Assembly (NCBI GenBank): GCA_025210235.1
Contig: JAOASG010000024.1
Span: forward strand, 1-64,000
DNA from: Vallitalea sp.
GTDB lineage: Bacteria; Bacillota; Clostridia; Lachnospirales; Vallitaleaceae
Length of the DNA stretch: 64,000 nt
Reading direction: 5' to 3'
Shown here: in pieces, positions 9,974 to 19,020 of the stretch
How the letters are laid out: every line of letters begins with the position of its first letter
Position numbering within the stretch: position 1 is the stretch's first letter
Position numbers and translations under genes: made by a program
Notes under the pieces: generated by a model
What the model was told of the DNA's origin: nothing
Seen by the model: the letters and a program-made list of their open reading frames with translations, nothing else
Databases searched by the model: none

Positions 9974-10023
9974 ATATATAATTCTTGTCTTATAATAAAT
10001 TTAGAAGTCTCTTTTAATATAAA

Positions 10024-10545
10024 TTATTGTCTTAATACACTTATAGCCCATTCACGAGCATTTTTTAGGTCATCTTTATTAGGATGTTTATGTGAAGAAA
10101 TATGTAAGGCTTCTCTTTCAGGAGTTAAAGCTTGTTTATGACCTATAGGGTATTTCTTACGACGTCTTTCTGTAAGAATTGGATCAATTTTTCCACGACA
10201 TATAAAAGTTGGAAGAAGAGTATTTGATTCATCCAATAATAACCCCGCCTTTTGCATACTTTTATGTGCATGAGGTGAATCAGCAAGAGCTCCAAGGGTA
10301 GCAAATAATGCTATTTTTTTATTTTGTATAATTGAAAAATATTTTTTTGATTTTGGGTCAGCATTTTCTTTGTCTACCCAAAAACCATGGAAAATATAAT
10401 CGTAGTCACCAATATTAATAGAATTTGTTATAGGTAACAAATCTACACGATTTACTTCTGAATGTAATAATAATTCATTATAGATAGCAGTTGCTACTTT
10501 CTTTGTATTTCCTGTAAGACTTGAATAACTAACTAAAATTTTCAT
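10024..10545 (-). CDS. Fur-regulated flavodoxin-family protein
   Basis: 173 residues. The start MKILVSYSSLTGNTKKVA carries the FMN phosphate-binding loop (SSLTGNT). Later segments DYIFHGFWVDKENAD and ALFATLGALADSPHA fit the flavodoxin/BilS-like branch rather than short electron-carrier flavodoxins. A TTG seven codons upstream is in frame, but AAGGAG lies between it and the ATG at 10545, so the ATG is the start. The promoter has consensus boxes and an 18/19 Fur box. Beside a haem/iron-type importer this suggests reduction of iron, haem or a tetrapyrrole, comparable to flavodoxins in anaerobic haem-use operons. The substrate is not shown by the sequence. Confidence 0.85.
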   Translation of the reverse strand: MKILVSYSSLTGNTKKVATAIYNELLLHSEVNRVDLLPITNSINIGDYDYIFHGFWVDKENADPKSKKYFSIIQNKKIALFATLGALADSPHAHKSMQKAGLLLDESNTLLPTFICRGKIDPILTERRRKKYPIGHKQALTPEREALHISSHKHPNKDDLKNAREWAISVLRQ

Positions 10546-10565
10546 ATATATCTCCTTATGCAATT

Positions 10566-10616
10566 GATAATGATAATCTTTATCGATATTATATGGTATA
10601 ACTCTAATTTTGTCAA
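10566..10616 (-). promoter_or_regulatory. Consensus promoter with near-perfect Fur box (flavodoxin)
   Basis: On the minus strand TTGACA (10611-10616) and TATAAT (10588-10593) are 17 bp apart. A Fur box at 10566-10584 matches the 19-bp consensus at 18 positions and begins 3 bp after the -10. Same design as the promoter at 6216. Confidence 0.88.
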
Positions 10617-10705
10617 ATAATAAAAACTTAACAACTATATCTTAATAAAAATCTTAATAACTCAATTTTTCCACATCAATATTCTATGCAGATAAGCTTA
10701 TATTC

Positions 10706-10734
10706 TTGACTTGCTGTATAATAATAATTATAAT
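10706..10734 (+). promoter_or_regulatory. Sigma-A promoter for methyltransferase-hslO operon
   Basis: TTGACT (10706-10711), 17 bp, TATAAT (10729-10734). Transcription would start about 35 bp before the methyltransferase gene. Confidence 0.7.
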
Positions 10735-10776
10735 AAATAAAGCAATAATTATTACTACTGAATAGGAAGTGTGAGA

Positions 10777-11532
10777 ATGTCTAGTTATAATTCATTTGCA
10801 ATGGTATATGATAAGTTTATGAGTAACGTTCCATATGAGATGTGGACTGATTATATAATAGATTTAATTCATAAGTATTATATTAAGGAACCTAAATTAA
10901 TGTTAGATTTAGGATGTGGAACAGGAAATATTACTAGGCTACTCGCTAATAAATGTTATGATATGATTGGTATTGATAATTCTTATGAAATGTTATCTGT
11001 GGCAAAGGAAAAATCAAAAGATACGGATGGCGATATATTATATTTATTACAAGATATGAGAGAGTTTGAGTTATATGGTACAGTTGATTGTATTGTAAGT
11101 ATTTGCGATAGTATAAACTATATTTTAGAAGAACAAGATTTATTACAAGTCTTTAAACTCGTAAATAATTATTTGGATCCAAAAGGGTTATTTATATTTG
11201 ATTTAAATACTTGCTATAAATATAAAAATATATTAAATGATAATACTTTTGCTGAAACTAATGATGAAAGTGCTTATATATGGGATAATTATTACTATGA
11301 AGAAGAATCAATTAACGAATATGATTTAACTTTATTTATAAAAGATAGCAATAATTCATATCATAGATATAGTGAAACTCATCACCAAAGAATGTATGAA
11401 TTAAGCATAATAAAAAAACTATTGCATGAAGCGGGTCTAGAATTTGTAGATTGTTTTAACGCATTTACATTTGAAGAACCAAATAGTATGAGTGAAAGAG
11501 TTTATTTCATTGCTCGAGAAAATGGAAAATAA
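10777..11532 (+). CDS. Class I SAM-dependent methyltransferase, substrate unknown
   Basis: 251 residues. SAM-binding motif I is LDLGCGTGN (43-51), then IGIDNSYEML and the motif VDCIVSICDSINYI. The architecture matches small-molecule methyltransferases often found next to hslO in Clostridia, but no substrate can be named. The ATG at 10777 is preferred over the in-frame GTG at 10771 because AGGAAG lies 7 bp before the ATG and only one base before the GTG. hslO follows after 29 bp. Confidence 0.8.
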   Translation: MSSYNSFAMVYDKFMSNVPYEMWTDYIIDLIHKYYIKEPKLMLDLGCGTGNITRLLANKCYDMIGIDNSYEMLSVAKEKSKDTDGDILYLLQDMREFELYGTVDCIVSICDSINYILEEQDLLQVFKLVNNYLDPKGLFIFDLNTCYKYKNILNDNTFAETNDESAYIWDNYYYEEESINEYDLTLFIKDSNNSYHRYSETHHQRMYELSIIKKLLHEAGLEFVDCFNAFTFEEPNSMSERVYFIARENGK

Positions 11533-11561
11533 AGACAATAATATGTACAAAGGAGTTTACT

Positions 11562-12437
11562 ATGAGTGATTACATTGTTAGAGCTACAGCTGCTAATAAT
11601 CAGATAAGAGCATTTGCTGCTACAACTACAAATATGGTTGAAGAAGCTAGAGAAAGACATAATACTTCACCTTTAGTTTCTGCTGCTTTAGGAAGACTTA
11701 TGACAGCGGCATCTATAATGGGGAGTATGTTAAAGAATGAAAAAGATTTATTGACTCTTCAAATCCGTGGAGACGGACCTATTCAAGGCCTTGTGGTAAC
11801 TTCAGATGCAAATGGTAATGTAAAAGGATATCCATTTAATTCTGTGGTTGATTTACCATTAAAAGAAAATGGTAAACTAGATGTGTCTGGTGGACTTGGC
11901 AATGGTATATTAAATATAATAAAAGATATTGGATTAAAAGATCCTTATGTAGGACAAACACACTTAGTATCAGGTGAAATTGCAGAAGATTTAACTTATT
12001 ATTTTGCTACGTCTGAGCAAGTGCCATCTGCTGTTGGGCTTGGTGTATTAGTTGATAGGGATTATACAATTAAACAAAGTGGAGGTTTTATTGTTCAATT
12101 ACTTCCAAATGCTGATGAAGAGATTATTAATCATTTAGAAGAGAAAATTAAGAAAATGCCACCTATAACAAACTTGATGAATGAAGGAAAAAAACCAGAG
12201 GATATTTTAAACGTGTTATTAGAAGATATGGAACCTCAGATATTAGATGAAATACCAACAAGATTTCATTGTAATTGTACAAAAGAAAGAGTAGAAAAAG
12301 CATTAATTAGTATTGGTAAAAAAGAAATTAACGAAATGATAAATGAAGGGGAAACAATTGAGCTTAATTGTCATTTTTGTAATGAAAAATATTTATTTAC
12401 AGTTGAAGAGCTAAAAAAATTGGTAGCAGAATTATAA
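11562..12437 (+). CDS. hslO: Hsp33 redox-regulated chaperonin
   Basis: 291 residues, normal length. The zinc-binding redox switch is complete: Cys237-x-Cys239 (FHCNCTKERV) and Cys270-x2-Cys273 (CHFC). The N-terminal domain begins SDYIVRATAANNQIRAFAA, as is usual for Hsp33. In the cytosol, oxidation releases zinc, unfolds the linker and activates holdase function. It is cotranscribed with a methyltransferase and a YdcF-family gene. Confidence 0.96.
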   Translation: MSDYIVRATAANNQIRAFAATTTNMVEEARERHNTSPLVSAALGRLMTAASIMGSMLKNEKDLLTLQIRGDGPIQGLVVTSDANGNVKGYPFNSVVDLPLKENGKLDVSGGLGNGILNIIKDIGLKDPYVGQTHLVSGEIAEDLTYYFATSEQVPSAVGLGVLVDRDYTIKQSGGFIVQLLPNADEEIINHLEEKIKKMPPITNLMNEGKKPEDILNVLLEDMEPQILDEIPTRFHCNCTKERVEKALISIGKKEINEMINEGETIELNCHFCNEKYLFTVEELKKLVAEL

Positions 12438-12454
12438 AAAAAGAGGGTAATAAC

Positions 12455-13201
12455 ATGAGGGGTTTAATAGTTACTACGTTTATCATTGGTTGTTTTAGTA
12501 TAATATACTATCTATATTTAAAAATATATGGTGGGGGGGCAGGCTTCACTATATTTTGGCTATTGTTAAGTATACTATCTTTTGGTTGCAATATTTTATT
12601 AAGTAAACATGGAAAAATTATACAAGAAGCCTCTAAGGTATTAAGATATAGTTTTATTACGGTAGTAATTATACTTTTATTATGTTTTATAATTATTGAA
12701 TCTTTGATTATTAAAGATAGTATTAAGAAAGATAATTATATGCCTACAGATTATGTTATTGTATTAGGTGCTGGTGTAAATGGAACTAATTTATCCCTTA
12801 CGTTATATAATAGATTAAACGTTGCTTATGACTATCTTAATAAAAGTATAAATAGTAAGGCTATATTATCAGGTGGACAAGGTCAGGGTGAAGATATATC
12901 AGAGGCAGAAGCTATGAAAAGATATTTATTAAATAAAGGTATAAATGAAGATAGATTGATTATGGAAAATAAATCTACTAGCACTCAAGAAAATATAAGT
13001 AATAGCTTCAAAATAATAAATAATGCGGATAATTATACTGTTTCAATTATAACTAGTGATTTCCATGTGTTTAGAGCCAAAACAATTGCAAAAACATATG
13101 GGAAAAAAGTACAAGGAATTCCATCAAAGACTTTTCCACCATTGATTGTAAACTACTATGTAAGAGAATTCTTTGCTAGTGTTAAGGATTTTGTTTTTTA
13201 A
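12455..13201 (+). CDS. YdcF/SanA/ElyC family membrane protein (DUF218)
   Basis: 248 residues. Three hydrophobic segments fill roughly residues 1-90, then a DUF218 domain begins with DYVIVLGAGVNG. It includes AILSGGQGQGEDISEAEAM and the MENKSTSTQENI motif that marks the family. Proteins of this family are linked to envelope or polyprenyl metabolism; the reaction is not settled. It follows hslO by 17 bp. A run of seven G inside the gene (near 12533) is unusual in this AT-rich DNA and is a possible slippage site, though the frame is intact. Confidence 0.82.
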   Translation: MRGLIVTTFIIGCFSIIYYLYLKIYGGGAGFTIFWLLLSILSFGCNILLSKHGKIIQEASKVLRYSFITVVIILLLCFIIIESLIIKDSIKKDNYMPTDYVIVLGAGVNGTNLSLTLYNRLNVAYDYLNKSINSKAILSGGQGQGEDISEAEAMKRYLLNKGINEDRLIMENKSTSTQENISNSFKIINNADNYTVSIITSDFHVFRAKTIAKTYGKKVQGIPSKTFPPLIVNYYVREFFASVKDFVF

Positions 13202-13226
13202 CTGACTAATAGGGTTAAATTTTTAA

Positions 13227-13254
13227 TTGACAAAAATAAAGTTAATGCTATAAT
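13227..13254 (+). promoter_or_regulatory. Promoter of the T-box transcript
   Basis: TTGACA (13227-13232), 16 bp, TATAAT (13249-13254). An A-rich tract with three copies of a 10-bp unit (AAAAATAAAT) at about 13271-13302 lies between the start point and the T-box. Confidence 0.8.
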
Positions 13255-13304
13255 AATAGTCAATAGAGTGAAAATAAATAAAAAATAAATAAAAAATAAA
13301 TAAT

Positions 13305-13552
13305 GATATCACGATGAAGAGACGAGTAAAATGGGAAAGTATACAGAAAGAAAGTCGTTTTATGTTGAGAGACTTTTATATGGAAGCATTTGAAAACTAC
13401 CTCTGAGTGACTCTAATAAAGTCCGTTGATTACGTTACAATCTTATTAAGTGGTTTTGTTTTTATAAGCAATGAGGGTGGAACCGCGGGAATTGTATATA
13501 ATCTCGTCCCTTACTACGGTATACATACGTAGTAAGGAGGCGAGTTTTTTAT
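13305..13552 (+). ncRNA. T-box leader, threonine type
   Basis: The conserved T-box AGGGTGGAACCGCG is at 13474-13487. Stem I starts near GATGAAGAGACGAGTAA. In the specifier region, GAAAACTACCTCTGAG offers ACT (13396-13398) directly followed by ACC, both threonine codons. A terminator at 13503-13550 pairs CTTACTACG with CGTAGTAAG plus an outer CTCG/CGAG and ends in a T run. Uncharged tRNA-Thr should favour the antiterminator and read-through. The first downstream gene is a hemerythrin, with thrS second. Confidence 0.93.
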
Positions 13553-13602
13553 TTGATAGGAAAGTGCGTTAGGGACATAATTATAAAATTGGAGGTGTAT
13601 AG

Positions 13603-14004
13603 ATGTTAGAATGGAAAGAAGAATATAATCTAGGAGTACAAGAAATTGATAATCAACATAAACGTTTATTTGATATTGCAGTAAATGTTGGAGAACTAAC
13701 CCAGGAAATTAATGAAGGTATAGATTGTTATGATGATTACATGGATATATTAAATGAATTAGTTGAATATACAATTTATCATTTTGATTATGAAGAAATA
13801 TATATGAAAAAAAACAATTATAATGATGACGAATTTTATGTACATCAGATTGAACATAAAATGTTTGTTAAAAAATTAGAAGAGTTTAAAAAAACGGATT
13901 TTGATACAAATCAATCAGAGAATATGGATAAAATGTTTGCTTTTTTAATTGATTGGATAGTACATCATATTATTAATGTGGATTCAAAATATGTTGAGAA
14001 ATAG
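13603..14004 (+). CDS. Bacteriohemerythrin
   Basis: 133 residues, standard single-domain length. Di-iron ligands are visible: His in DNQHKRLF, HFDYEE, HQIEH, and HHIINVD at the C-terminal end. It binds O2 reversibly through a non-haem di-iron centre and in anaerobes may serve in oxygen sensing, storage or scavenging. It lies 50 bp after the T-box terminator and 34 bp before thrS with no terminator between, so its expression should follow tRNA-Thr charging. That placement is unusual for the family. Confidence 0.9.
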   Translation: MLEWKEEYNLGVQEIDNQHKRLFDIAVNVGELTQEINEGIDCYDDYMDILNELVEYTIYHFDYEEIYMKKNNYNDDEFYVHQIEHKMFVKKLEEFKKTDFDTNQSENMDKMFAFLIDWIVHHIINVDSKYVEK

Positions 14005-14038
14005 ATGTGAATAATGAAAAGAAGAGAGGAGAATTTTT

Positions 14039-15946
14039 ATGATTATAGCTTTAAAAGATGGATCAAAAAAAGAATACGAAAACAGTATGTCAGTGCTTGA
14101 TATTGCAAATGACATTAGTGCTGGACTTGCAAGGGTAGCTTGTGCGGGAGAAGTGGATGGAGAAGTTGTTGATCTTAGATATGTGATTGATAAGGATGTT
14201 ACACTTAATATACTAACATTTAATGATGAAAAAGGTAGAGATGCATTTAGACATACAACAGCTCATATTCTTTCACAAGCGGTGAAGAGACTTTTTCCAG
14301 AAGTAAAACTTGCAATTGGACCTTCAATCGAGAATGGATTTTATTATGATTTTGATAAGGAAACTCCATTTACGAATGAAGATTTAGTAGCTATTGAAAA
14401 GGAAATGAAAAAGATTGTTAAAGAAAAATTACCAATAAAAAGATTTGAATTACCAAGAGAAGAAGCTATTAAATTAATGAAAGAAAAAGGCGAAGACTAT
14501 AAAGTAGAACTTATTAAAGATTTAGATGAAGATTCTGTATTATCTTTTTATGAACAAGGAGAATTTGTGGATTTATGTGCAGGACCTCACCTTATGACAA
14601 CAAAACCAGTTAAAGCTTTTAAACTTTTATCTGTAGCAGGAGCATATTGGCGTGGTGATGAAAAAAATAAAATGTTATCAAGAATTTATGGAACTTCTTT
14701 TACTAAGAAAGCTGAGCTAGATGAATATATAGAAAAATTAGAAGAAGCTAAGAAAAGAGATCATCGTAAACTTGGAAAAGAATTAGAATTATTTGCTATG
14801 TTCGATGAAGGACCAGGATTTCCATTCTTCTTACCAAGAGGAATGGTTCTTAGAAATACACTAATAGAATATTGGAGAGAAGTTCATAAAAAAGCTAATT
14901 ATCAAGAAATCTCCACTCCAATAATTTTAAATAAGGATTTATGGATTCGTTCTGGACATTGGGAACATTATAGCGAAAATATGTATACAACAAAAGTAGA
15001 TGACTTAGATTTCTGTGTTAAACCAATGAATTGTCCAGGCGGTATGTTAGTATACAAAAACAAAATGCACTCCTATAGAGATTTACCACTAAGAGTTGGA
15101 GAACTTGGATTGGTTCATAGACATGAGATGTCAGGTGCTTTACATGGACTTATGCGTGTTAGAAACTTTACACAAGATGATGCACATATTTTCATGCTTC
15201 CAGAACAAATAAAGGATGAAATTGTTGGTGTTATTAACTTGATTGATGAAGTTTATAAAGTATTTGGATTTAAATACCATATGGAATTATCTACTAGACC
15301 AGAAGATAGTATGGGTAAAGATGAAGATTGGGAAATGGCTACTAATGCACTAAGAGAAGCTTTAGAGGAAAATAATCTTGACTATATTGTTAATGAAGGT
15401 GATGGGGCTTTTTATGGTCCGAAAATTGATTGCCATCTTGAAGATTGTTTAGGTAGAACATGGCAATGTGGTACAATTCAACTAGACTTCCAACTACCTG
15501 AGAGATTTGAGCTAGAGTATACTGGAAAAGATGGAGCAAAACATCGCCCAGTTATGATTCATAGAGTAGTATTTGGTAGTATTGAAAGATTTATTGGAAT
15601 TTTAATTGAGCATTTTGCAGGAGCTTTCCCAACATGGGTTGCGCCAGTCCAAGCAAAAGTTCTTCCAATTTCTGATAAATATAATGATTATGCTAACAAG
15701 GTTGTATCTACATTAAAAGATCAAGGAATAAGAGTAGAACTAGACGATAGAGCAGAAAAAATCGGATATAAGATTAGAGAAGGAAGAATGGAAAGAGTAC
15801 CATATTTATTAATTGTAGGCCAAAAAGAGCAAGAAGAAGGTTTAGTTGCTGTAAGAAGCAGAGCAAACGGTGATGAAGGTGGAATTGTTCTTGATGACTT
15901 AATTGCTAGAATGAAAGAAGAAATTAAAAATAAAGTAATAAATTAA
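14039..15946 (+). CDS. thrS: Threonyl-tRNA synthetase
   Basis: 635 residues. It has an N-terminal TGS domain (1-60), an editing domain with HTTAHILSQ, class II core motif 2 (RHEMSGALHGLMRVRNFTQ), motif 3 (FGSIERFIGILIEHF) and an anticodon-binding domain (about 535-635). Zinc-site residues such as Cys in VKPMNCPGG are present. Charges tRNA-Thr in the cytosol. It shares the T-box leader with the hemerythrin gene in front. ATG at 14039 after AGAGAGGAG. Confidence 0.97.
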   Translation: MIIALKDGSKKEYENSMSVLDIANDISAGLARVACAGEVDGEVVDLRYVIDKDVTLNILTFNDEKGRDAFRHTTAHILSQAVKRLFPEVKLAIGPSIENGFYYDFDKETPFTNEDLVAIEKEMKKIVKEKLPIKRFELPREEAIKLMKEKGEDYKVELIKDLDEDSVLSFYEQGEFVDLCAGPHLMTTKPVKAFKLLSVAGAYWRGDEKNKMLSRIYGTSFTKKAELDEYIEKLEEAKKRDHRKLGKELELFAMFDEGPGFPFFLPRGMVLRNTLIEYWREVHKKANYQEISTPIILNKDLWIRSGHWEHYSENMYTTKVDDLDFCVKPMNCPGGMLVYKNKMHSYRDLPLRVGELGLVHRHEMSGALHGLMRVRNFTQDDAHIFMLPEQIKDEIVGVINLIDEVYKVFGFKYHMELSTRPEDSMGKDEDWEMATNALREALEENNLDYIVNEGDGAFYGPKIDCHLEDCLGRTWQCGTIQLDFQLPERFELEYTGKDGAKHRPVMIHRVVFGSIERFIGILIEHFAGAFPTWVAPVQAKVLPISDKYNDYANKVVSTLKDQGIRVELDDRAEKIGYKIREGRMERVPYLLIVGQKEQEEGLVAVRSRANGDEGGIVLDDLIARMKEEIKNKVIN

Positions 15947-15985
15947 CTATAAATAAATATGTAATTAAATTACTATAAAATTTGT

Positions 15986-16024
15986 GGAATGGCTAAATTT
16001 AACCAAAGCCATTCCTTTTTTTAT
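15986..16024 (+). terminator. Terminator after thrS
   Basis: GGAATGGCT and AGCCATTCC form a perfect 9-bp stem with a 12-nt loop, followed by a long T run. Confidence 0.93.
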
Positions 16025-16059
16025 TTGTAAACACAACTAAAATATAAGTAAATTAATAC

Positions 16060-17550
16060 TTAACTAATACATTCATATTGTTCCATTTGTTTTGACGTAT
16101 TGATTAGTTGTTCTACTAAATTAATTGCAGTATCTGAATTTTTAATATGCTTCTTACAAATATTTAAAGTATCATCAAAACTAGATAGGATATCAGCAGA
16201 TGCAGTAGATACGTTTAAGTTATATTGATTAATCTCATTTGAAGTATTTAAGGTAAAATCAATTTGTTTATTAATTTTATCGATTTTATTTTCAAGTAAA
16301 TGTACACTTTGATTAATATTTGATATTGAGTGTTTATTCTTAGTAATTAAATCATCTTGATTATCATTTAAAATGTTTAATGTTTGAACAGAGGATACAT
16401 TTTTATTTACTTCATTTATAACTTCGTTAATGATTAAAGAAATTTCTTGTGTTGATTTTCTTGACTGCTCTGCTAGATTTCTGACTTCATTAGCTACAAC
16501 TTTAAAGCCTCTTCCATATTCTCCTGCACGTGCGGCTTCTATTGATGCATTGAGTGATAAAAGGTTAGTTTGTTCCGATAGGTCTGAAATAATATTAATA
16601 ATATCTTTGATTTCGTTTGTTTTTTGATTTAATATTTTCATACCTTGATTTACAGTTTTGTGATGTTGATTGACTTCTTTGTTTCTATCACTTAAGAGAT
16701 CTGATATTTCGTTACTACTTGTTACAAGATTTTTCATATTAATAAAAGAGTTTTTCATTTCATTTGATAAATTTGAGACATCAGATACTTTATCATTAAT
16801 ATTTTTTATCAAGTTTGATTGAATTTGAATTTGATTAGTATTATCCGCCATTCTATCAATTACTTGGTTTACATTATCAACTAGTATCTCTGAAGAATTA
16901 GCTGATTCTTTTACAATATCATTAACTTCAGTAGATATATTATTAGATATATTAATTAATTTTGACATGCTTATTTTAACATTATGTTCATCTTCTTTAG
17001 CTTGCTGTAACTCACTAATTGTTAGATTGATTTTTTTTCTTAAATTAGAATTTATGGTGACAACTACACATATTATAACTATAAAAGTTATTGTAGAATA
17101 AAATTGAACCAAAAGTTGCGATTTAATTGATTCTGTAAGGTTAATATTTTGAAGTTTAATCAATGTACCAACTATATTAATAATTAATACTATTATACTA
17201 TCAAGTAATACCCATTTTTTTGATGCATATAAGGTTTCTAATGCTAAAATAGGGAAAACATAAACAAAGGGTAGAAATGAAGGATAGGTCATATATAAAA
17301 AACAATAATAGAACAAAAATGAACTCATACATATAAATCTAATTAAGTTGGAACTAGAATTATGTCTATAAATAATTATACTAGTAATAGAAGCAATGAA
17401 ACTTACTGTAAAAATTATAAATACATCTGATAAATTTCTAGTCTTATTTATGTAATCAAAAAGAAAACCTGATGTCGAGAATATAACATTAATACAACAT
17501 GCAAATATAATAGCTTTATTATTTTTTTGCATAAAAATTGAGTCTTCCAT
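16060..17550 (-). CDS. Methyl-accepting chemotaxis protein with multi-helix membrane domain
   Basis: 496 residues. The first 190 hold about six hydrophobic segments (for example [19 protein letters not shown]) with no periplasmic sensor domain and no clear HAMP. The rest is a long coiled-coil signalling domain with the hairpin tip [20 protein letters not shown], which contacts CheA/CheW. The membrane part could sense redox, proton motive force or a membrane-soluble ligand. It is a lone gene, convergent with thrS. Start chosen at ATG 17550, with GAGGATG 5 bases ahead. Confidence 0.85.
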   Translation of the reverse strand: MEDSIFMQKNNKAIIFACCINVIFSTSGFLFDYINKTRNLSDVFIIFTVSFIASITSIIIYRHNSSSNLIRFICMSSFLFYYCFLYMTYPSFLPFVYVFPILALETLYASKKWVLLDSIIVLIINIVGTLIKLQNINLTESIKSQLLVQFYSTITFIVIICVVVTINSNLRKKINLTISELQQAKEDEHNVKISMSKLINISNNISTEVNDIVKESANSSEILVDNVNQVIDRMADNTNQIQIQSNLIKNINDKVSDVSNLSNEMKNSFINMKNLVTSSNEISDLLSDRNKEVNQHHKTVNQGMKILNQKTNEIKDIINIISDLSEQTNLLSLNASIEAARAGEYGRGFKVVANEVRNLAEQSRKSTQEISLIINEVINEVNKNVSSVQTLNILNDNQDDLITKNKHSISNINQSVHLLENKIDKINKQIDFTLNTSNEINQYNLNVSTASADILSSFDDTLNICKKHIKNSDTAINLVEQLINTSKQMEQYECIS

Positions 17551-17633
17551 ATTATCACATCCTCATATGTATTTAAATATATTTTAGAATAGATTACTGT
17601 TTTTTGCAATACAAAAAAATATTCAAAAAATAG

Positions 17634-17662
17634 TTGACAGATTATACATAAACCTATATAAT
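17634..17662 (+). promoter_or_regulatory. Consensus promoter of infC-rpmI-rplT
   Basis: TTGACA (17634-17639), 17 bp, TATAAT (17657-17662): perfect sigma-A boxes, giving a leader of about 180 nt before infC. Confidence 0.88.
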
Positions 17663-17680
17663 TGTATAAGAATAAAACAA

Positions 17681-17800
17681 GTAGAAGTATCCACTTCTCA
17701 CCTTAGGGTAATGAAACTGCTAAGGTAAATATACGCAATGACTAATTAATAATAATTATGTTATATGTATAAGTGGGTATTTAATTACGCGCTTTTTTTA
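17681..17800 (+). ncRNA. L20-type leader with attenuator (infC operon)
   Basis: A terminator hairpin is formed by AAGTGGGTA (17771-17779) and TACGCGCTT with one G-G mismatch, followed by seven T. Its 5' arm can instead pair over 10 bp with GTATCCACTT (17687-17696). That partner can also fold locally as AGAAGT-ATCC-ACTTCT. A separate hairpin ACCTTAG/CTAAGGT spans 17700-17726. Mutually exclusive pairings of this kind are how ribosomal protein L20 shuts down its operon in Firmicutes. The assignment to the L20 leader family is by position and logic; no covariance model was run. Confidence 0.72.
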
Positions 17801-17854
17801 TTGTATATAAGCAGAAGGCAAACTGTAAATAAAAAATTTTGGAGGTGTCCTACT

Positions 17855-18361
17855 ATTAGCGATTTAATGATTAATGAGCAAATTCGAGACAGAGAAGTAC
17901 GTTTAATCGATGATCAAGGTAATCAGCTGGGAATTATGTCAGCAAGAGATGCTCAAAGACTTGCAAGAGAAAAAAATTTAGATTTAGTGAAAATTTCTCC
18001 TAAGGCTAAGCCACCAGTATGTAAAATAATTGATTATGGTAAGTTTAGATATGAACAGGCTAAACGTGATAAAGAAGCAAAAAAGAAACAGAACATCATT
18101 AGTGTAAAAGAAGTTCGTTTATCTCCTAATATTGAACAACATGATATTAACACTAAAATGAAACATGCTAAAAAGTTTTTAACTAATGGAGATAAAGTAA
18201 AAGTTTCTGTACGCTTTAGAGGTAGAGAATTAGCTCATACTGCAGTAGGTAGAGAAATCTTACTTAAGTTTGCAGAAAGTCTAGTAGACATTGCGGATAT
18301 TGAGAAGTATCCCAAAATGGAAGGTAGAAGCATGGTAATGTTCATGGCAAAAAAAAGATAA
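17855..18361 (+). CDS. infC: Translation initiation factor IF-3, ATT start codon
   Basis: 168 residues. IF-3 normally begins SDLMINEQIRDREVRLI, which here directly follows ATT at 17855-17857, with GGAGGTG 7 bp upstream. An ATG 30 codons earlier (17765) is in frame, but it lies inside the attenuator hairpin, has no ribosome site and would add a peptide unlike IF-3. ATT is the classic infC start that lets IF-3 control its own translation. The N domain, the lysine-rich linker (YEQAKRDKEAKKKQ) and the C domain are complete. First gene of infC-rpmI-rplT. Confidence 0.95.
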   Translation: MSDLMINEQIRDREVRLIDDQGNQLGIMSARDAQRLAREKNLDLVKISPKAKPPVCKIIDYGKFRYEQAKRDKEAKKKQNIISVKEVRLSPNIEQHDINTKMKHAKKFLTNGDKVKVSVRFRGRELAHTAVGREILLKFAESLVDIADIEKYPKMEGRSMVMFMAKKR

Positions 18362-18388
18362 TTACTGTTTTATAAGGAGGAAAAGATT

Positions 18389-18586
18389 ATGCCTAAAATG
18401 AAAACACATCGTGGCGCAGCAAAGCGTTTCAAAAAAACTGGAACTGGAAAATTAAAAAGAAATAAAGCATATAAAAGACATATATTAACTAAGAAAAGTG
18501 CTAAGAAAAAGAGAAATCTTAGACAAGCAGCAATGATGGATAAAACTAACGAAAAAGTAATGAAGAAAATATTACCATACGTTTAA
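18389..18586 (+). CDS. rpmI: 50S ribosomal protein L35
   Basis: 65 residues, usual length. Begins [20 protein letters not shown], a near-invariant L35 start, and is strongly basic. AAGGAGG lies before the ATG. Middle gene of the infC operon. Confidence 0.98.
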   Translation: MPKMKTHRGAAKRFKKTGTGKLKRNKAYKRHILTKKSAKKKRNLRQAAMMDKTNEKVMKKILPYV

Positions 18587-18613
18587 TATATAAACTGAAC
18601 AGGAGGGAAAATC

Positions 18614-18970
18614 ATGGCAAGAATTAAAGGTGCTTTACACACGCGTAAAAGACGTAAAAGAGTCTTAAAGTTAGCTAAAGGATATAGAGGAGCAAAATCT
18701 AAACAATTCAGAACTGCAAAACAAGCAGTAATGAAGTCAGGTGTTTATTCATATACAGGAAGAAAGTTAAAGAAAAGAGATTTCAGAAGACTTTGGATTG
18801 CAAGAATTAATGCTGCAACTAGAGTTCATGGATTATCATATAGTAAATTCATGTATGGTCTTAAATTAGCAGATGTAAATATTAACAGAAAAATGTTAGC
18901 TGAAATGGCAGTTAATGATTCAGAAGGATTTGCAAGTTTAGTAGAAACTGCAAAAGCAAAAATTCAATAG
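18614..18970 (+). CDS. rplT: 50S ribosomal protein L20
   Basis: 118 residues with the L20 marks [20 protein letters not shown] and [14 protein letters not shown]. Besides its role in 50S assembly it is the likely repressor that acts on the leader at 17681. AGGAGGG precedes the ATG; a strong terminator follows. Confidence 0.98.
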   Translation: MARIKGALHTRKRRKRVLKLAKGYRGAKSKQFRTAKQAVMKSGVYSYTGRKLKKRDFRRLWIARINAATRVHGLSYSKFMYGLKLADVNINRKMLAEMAVNDSEGFASLVETAKAKIQ

Positions 18971-18987
18971 TATTAAATAAAATGTTG

Positions 18988-19020
18988 AAAACCCTTTAAA
19001 TTAACTAAGGGTTTTTTTAT
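18988..19020 (+). terminator. Terminator after rplT
   Basis: AAAACCCTT pairs with AAGGGTTTT around a 10-nt loop, continuing into seven T. Confidence 0.93.

Noticed and set aside
17765..17854. Thirty-codon N-terminal extension of infC
   Set aside because: It overlaps the attenuator hairpin, has no ribosome site and is unlike IF-3.
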